In this document: piece after piece, positions 61,274-64,000 of the stretch
Position numbering within the stretch: the stretch's first letter is position 1
How the letters are laid out: each line of letters opens with the position of its first letter
DNA from: an uncultured Candidatus Saccharibacteria bacterium
GTDB taxonomy: Bacteria; Patescibacteriota; Saccharimonadia; Saccharimonadales; Saccharimonadaceae
DNA length: 64,000 nt
NCBI GenBank assembly: GCA_949101405.1
Contig: CARYFM010000005.1
Location: forward strand, 1-64,000
Direction: 5' to 3'
Translations under genes and position numbers: made by a program
Notes under the pieces: model-generated
Seen by the model: only the letters and a program-made list of their open reading frames with translations
Database searches by the model: none
What the model was told of the DNA's origin: nothing

Positions 61274-61303
61274 TAGCAAAATCGTGATTTTAGCACACGA
61301 CTA

Positions 61304-61332
61304 TTGACATTGCTAAAAATTAGCGTTATCAT
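61304..61332 (+). promoter_or_regulatory. Promoter of the ABC exporter pair (leaderless)
   Basis: TTGACA (61304-61309), 17-bp spacer, TATCAT (61327-61332), six bases before the ATG at 61339. Confidence 0.7.
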
Positions 61333-61338
61333 GGTTAA

Positions 61339-63105
61339 ATGCTCAAGTTGTTCAAATACCTCAAACCTTATTGGTGGCAGACCATGCTTTTGCTTGGCAC
61401 AATTGCTCTGCAGGTTTGGGCAGGATTGCAACTTCCAGCTATGATGGCTAACATTATTAATCATGGTATTGTAGCTGGCGACCTTAACTACATTTGGTTA
61501 ACTGGTATTTGGATGATTGGCTTTGCTCTGCTAGCTTCACTTTGTGCCTTCACGGCCAACTTTCTCTCTGCCTGGCTTGGCGCTCGCTTCATCCGTGATG
61601 TACGCCATGACTTTTTCGCCCACGTCCTTAGTCTCAGTATCGCTGAGAACGACCAATTCTCTACGGCCTCTCTTATTACGCGCACTATGAATGATATTTT
61701 CCAAACCCAGCAGGCGGTTACAATGTCACTTTCTATGGGGGTGCGTGCACCACTCACCTGTATTTTGGCGATTGGCCAGGCAATCGCCACTGCTCCAGAC
61801 ATGACCTGGATTATTGCTTTAGCTGTAGGTGTCATCCTCGGTCTCACGATTTTGATTATGTCAATCGTGATGCCAAAGTTCCAACTTATCCAGAAGCTGG
61901 CCGATCGCCTCACTTTGCTCACGCGTGAAAACCTCACGGGCTTACGTGTAATCCGGGCTTTTAATAATGAAGACTTGGCGAAACGCAAGTTTGAGCGCGC
62001 CAACGAACAAAACGCTAAACTTAATACTTTCGTCGATGCCATTATGTCTCTCGAGAACCCATTGATTAGTCTGGTTTTCAATGGTACTACTTTACTCTGT
62101 ATTTGGATTGGTATTTCACTGATTACTACTAATTTTGCCTATCTGGGTAATATGATGGCCTTCATGCAATATGCTATCCAGGTAGTTATGTCTTTCCTTT
62201 TTCTTACTATGTTGTTTGTCGTTATCCCACGCGCCAGTGTTTCCGCAAAACGTGTCAATGAAGTCTTGGAAACTAAAACCAAGCTCAAATGGCGTGAACA
62301 GACTTTGGGCAAACCAGACCTAAAACCATCAGTAGAATTTTCACATGTTGATTTTGCCTACAGCGGTGCAGAAGAAAAGGTCTTGCAAGATATTTCTTTC
62401 GTGGCTAAAGCCGGAGAGACCACGGCTTTTATCGGTTCTACTGGTTCTGGTAAATCCACCCTGATCAACCTAGTACCGCGTTTCTACGAGGCTACTGGCG
62501 GAGAAATCAAAGTTAACGGCATTAGCCTTAAAGATTACGCCGAATGCGACTTAATGCGTCGTATTGGTTATGTTCCACAGCGCGGTGTACTATTCGCTGG
62601 CACTATCAAGAGCAATATCCTATTCGGTGCCCCTGAAGCAAGTGATGAACAGCTTAAACTTGCCGCACGCGTTTCCCAATCTGAGGAATTTATCGAAAAA
62701 ATGGACAAAAAGTATGATTCGCATATTGCTCAAGGCGGGACTAATGTTTCTGGCGGCCAGCGGCAACGCCTATCAATTGCGCGCGCTATCGCTAAAGATC
62801 CAGACATTTATATTTTTGACGATTCATTCTCGGCATTAGATATGAAAACTGATGTCAAACTCCGTCGTGATCTAAAACCGATCACCAAGAATGCAGTAAC
62901 CTTGATCGTTGCCCAACGTATTAGTACTATTCAAGACGCCGATCAAATCGTTGTCTTGGATAAAGGAAAAGTGGTCGGTAAAGGCAAGCATTTGGAGCTA
63001 CTAGACAGTTGTAAAGTTTACCGAGAAATCGCCAAATCGCAACTTTCCGATCAGGAATTTAATACTGCTATGTCGGCCGCGAAGAAGGAGGGACAACATG
63101 CCTAG
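61339..63105 (+). CDS. ABC exporter half-transporter 1
   Basis: 588 residues: six membrane helices (residues about 15-310) with the substrate-binding fold of type IV exporters, then the ATPase: IGSTGSGKSTLINLVPRFYE (Walker A), GYVPQRGVLFAGTI (Q loop), NVSGGQRQRLSIARAI (signature) and IYIFDDSFSALD (Walker B, where Asp replaces the usual Glu). DDSFSALD marks the degenerate site, so it needs a partner with a full site. The next gene overlaps by eight bases. Confidence 0.93.
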   Translation: MLKLFKYLKPYWWQTMLLLGTIALQVWAGLQLPAMMANIINHGIVAGDLNYIWLTGIWMIGFALLASLCAFTANFLSAWLGARFIRDVRHDFFAHVLSLSIAENDQFSTASLITRTMNDIFQTQQAVTMSLSMGVRAPLTCILAIGQAIATAPDMTWIIALAVGVILGLTILIMSIVMPKFQLIQKLADRLTLLTRENLTGLRVIRAFNNEDLAKRKFERANEQNAKLNTFVDAIMSLENPLISLVFNGTTLLCIWIGISLITTNFAYLGNMMAFMQYAIQVVMSFLFLTMLFVVIPRASVSAKRVNEVLETKTKLKWREQTLGKPDLKPSVEFSHVDFAYSGAEEKVLQDISFVAKAGETTAFIGSTGSGKSTLINLVPRFYEATGGEIKVNGISLKDYAECDLMRRIGYVPQRGVLFAGTIKSNILFGAPEASDEQLKLAARVSQSEEFIEKMDKKYDSHIAQGGTNVSGGQRQRLSIARAIAKDPDIYIFDDSFSALDMKTDVKLRRDLKPITKNAVTLIVAQRISTIQDADQIVVLDKGKVVGKGKHLELLDSCKVYREIAKSQLSDQEFNTAMSAAKKEGQHA

Positions 63106-64000
63106 ACCAGGACATGCCACTGCTAAGCCTAAGAATTTTGGCTTATCTTTCAAAAAATTCGCTACTTCGCTAAAACCATGGCGCTGGGCTATTGTCGCAT
63201 CAGTGATTTTGGCTATTGCGGCAGCAGTTTGTTCGATTTTTGGGCCGAATATTTTAGGCCAAATGACTAATACGGCAATTGCCGATTATTCAATCGCCGT
63301 AGAGCAGGCTGGCGGTCAGATTCCTGATAGTGAAACCTTATCGGCTGCCATTAATTGGAGCAAATTAGGACGTCTTGCTCTTATTCTCATTGGTCTGTAT
63401 GTGACATCGGCTATTCTCAATTATATCCAAGGAGTGATTTTATCCGTGGTGTCTGCGCGCTATGCCAAAAAGATGCGCGCGCAGATTTTAGATAAGATTT
63501 CGCATTTACCAATTTCGTATTTTGACCAGCACCAGATAGGTGATATTCTTTCGCGCATGAGTAGCGATGTTGATGTAGTTGCTTCAACTCTCACAAGTGT
63601 ACTCACTCAGATTATCACCAGCGTCACTACTATTGTTGGAATTTTAATTATGATGCTGACGATTTCAGTCTGGCTATCGGTGATTGCACTAATTGCCGTG
63701 CCTTTGTCGCTATTTTGTGTTAGTTTTGTTGCTAAGAAAGCCCAAGGTTACTTCCGTAGTGGACGTATTGTTATGGGTACCCTAAATAGTACGATTGAAG
63801 AAGACTATTCTGGACAAACAATTATCAAGGCTAACAACTATGAAGCGACTGCTATCCAAAAATTTGATCGCACCAACCAGCACCTCTGCGAGATTACTTG
63901 GAAAGCCAACTTCTTCTCGGCTTTAGCCTTCCCAATTACTAACATGCTTACCAACATTAGCTATGTGTTGATTTGTATTGCTGGCGGTCGCTTAGCAATT
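63098..64000 (+). CDS. ABC exporter half-transporter 2 (cut by the window end)
   Basis: 301 codons are visible and the frame is open to the end of the window. The start ATG (63098) overlaps the first half's stop by eight bases and has GAAGGAGG upstream. After a basic N-terminus (MPRPGHATAKPKNFGLSFKK), six-helix exporter sequence is visible: WAIVASVILAIAAAVCSIFG, ISHLPISYFDQHQIGDILSR and NSTIEEDYSGQTIIKANNY. The ATPase lies beyond the window. Probably the catalytically complete partner of the first half. Confidence 0.9.
   Translation, partial: MPRPGHATAKPKNFGLSFKKFATSLKPWRWAIVASVILAIAAAVCSIFGPNILGQMTNTAIADYSIAVEQAGGQIPDSETLSAAINWSKLGRLALILIGLYVTSAILNYIQGVILSVVSARYAKKMRAQILDKISHLPISYFDQHQIGDILSRMSSDVDVVASTLTSVLTQIITSVTTIVGILIMMLTISVWLSVIALIAVPLSLFCVSFVAKKAQGYFRSGRIVMGTLNSTIEEDYSGQTIIKANNYEATAIQKFDRTNQHLCEITWKANFFSALAFPITNMLTNISYVLICIAGGRLAI

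Overview
The window looks like a chromosomal segment of a Patescibacteria/CPR bacterium, most likely a Saccharibacteria (TM7) relative. I infer this from gene content and style and have not run a database comparison. Pointers are minimal gaps and overlapping stop/start codons, many genes with a -10 box six to nine bases before the ATG and no Shine-Dalgarno (leaderless mRNAs), class III (anaerobic) ribonucleotide reductase, salvage transporters in place of synthesis pathways, and RuvX fused to MltG. TGA is used as a stop, so the code is not the code 25 of Gracilibacteria/SR1.

Layout. 0-6 kb: HdeD-like membrane protein, galU, a small membrane protein, dnaE. 6-9.4 kb: a radical-SAM/Cys-rich-tail membrane protein pair and an Asp/Glu racemase-like gene with a Firmicutes flavour. 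9.4-23.3 kb: enolase, FtsA-like protein, pseudouridine synthase, a soluble two-component pair, a membrane protein, RuvX-MltG fusion, LysM-CHAP hydrolase, obgE. 23.3-28.9 kb: accessory region with four unrecognised genes, tRNA-Gly and six variable lectin-like cassettes. 28.9-33.4 kb: trmD, recG, cassettes, a small membrane protein, tRNA-Leu. 33.4-46.9 kb: rsmD, hydrolases, a folate ECF transporter behind a probable THF riboswitch, Ca2+ ATPase, nrdD-nrdG-folA-microprotein-iscS-iscU. 46.9-55.2 kb: two MacB/FtsX-type ABC systems around a two-component system, and a secreted protein. 55.3-57.1 kb: a second accessory patch with two cassettes, a broken histidine phosphatase and tRNA-Gln with copies of its 3' end. 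57.1-64 kb: AI-2E family permease, tgt, an endonuclease-family protein, a queuosine-precursor transporter and an ABC exporter pair cut by the window edge.

The most unusual system is a family of ten dispersed cassettes. Each has a fixed 5' border (TTCGTGCGCAGCGGG), a highly variable middle coding a C-type-lectin-like WSSR...AYxLxF...NRxxGFPLRC domain, and one of two fixed 3' borders. Five (class 2) also have a -10 box, a conserved structured leader, and a 9-bp inverted repeat (AAAAGATCG ... CGATCTTTT) enclosing a 351-376 bp unit. They occur as inverted pairs. No reverse transcriptase, transposase or full-length gene for this domain is in the window. The simplest reading is a reservoir of mostly silent cassettes that diversify a surface protein encoded elsewhere.

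A second unusual feature is a set of palindromic inserts kept in frame inside four housekeeping genes (obgE, tgt, trmD, recG). The obgE and tgt copies share a 74-bp core (73 of 74 bases identical) but have different, self-complementary flanking arms.

Genes work together in several visible modules: folate uptake (riboswitch-folT-ecfA-ecfT) with folA; deoxynucleotide supply (nrdDG under NrdR-like boxes); Fe-S assembly (iscS-iscU); queuosine salvage (VUT transporter and tgt); and envelope remodelling (MltG, CHAP hydrolase, ABC/two-component module).
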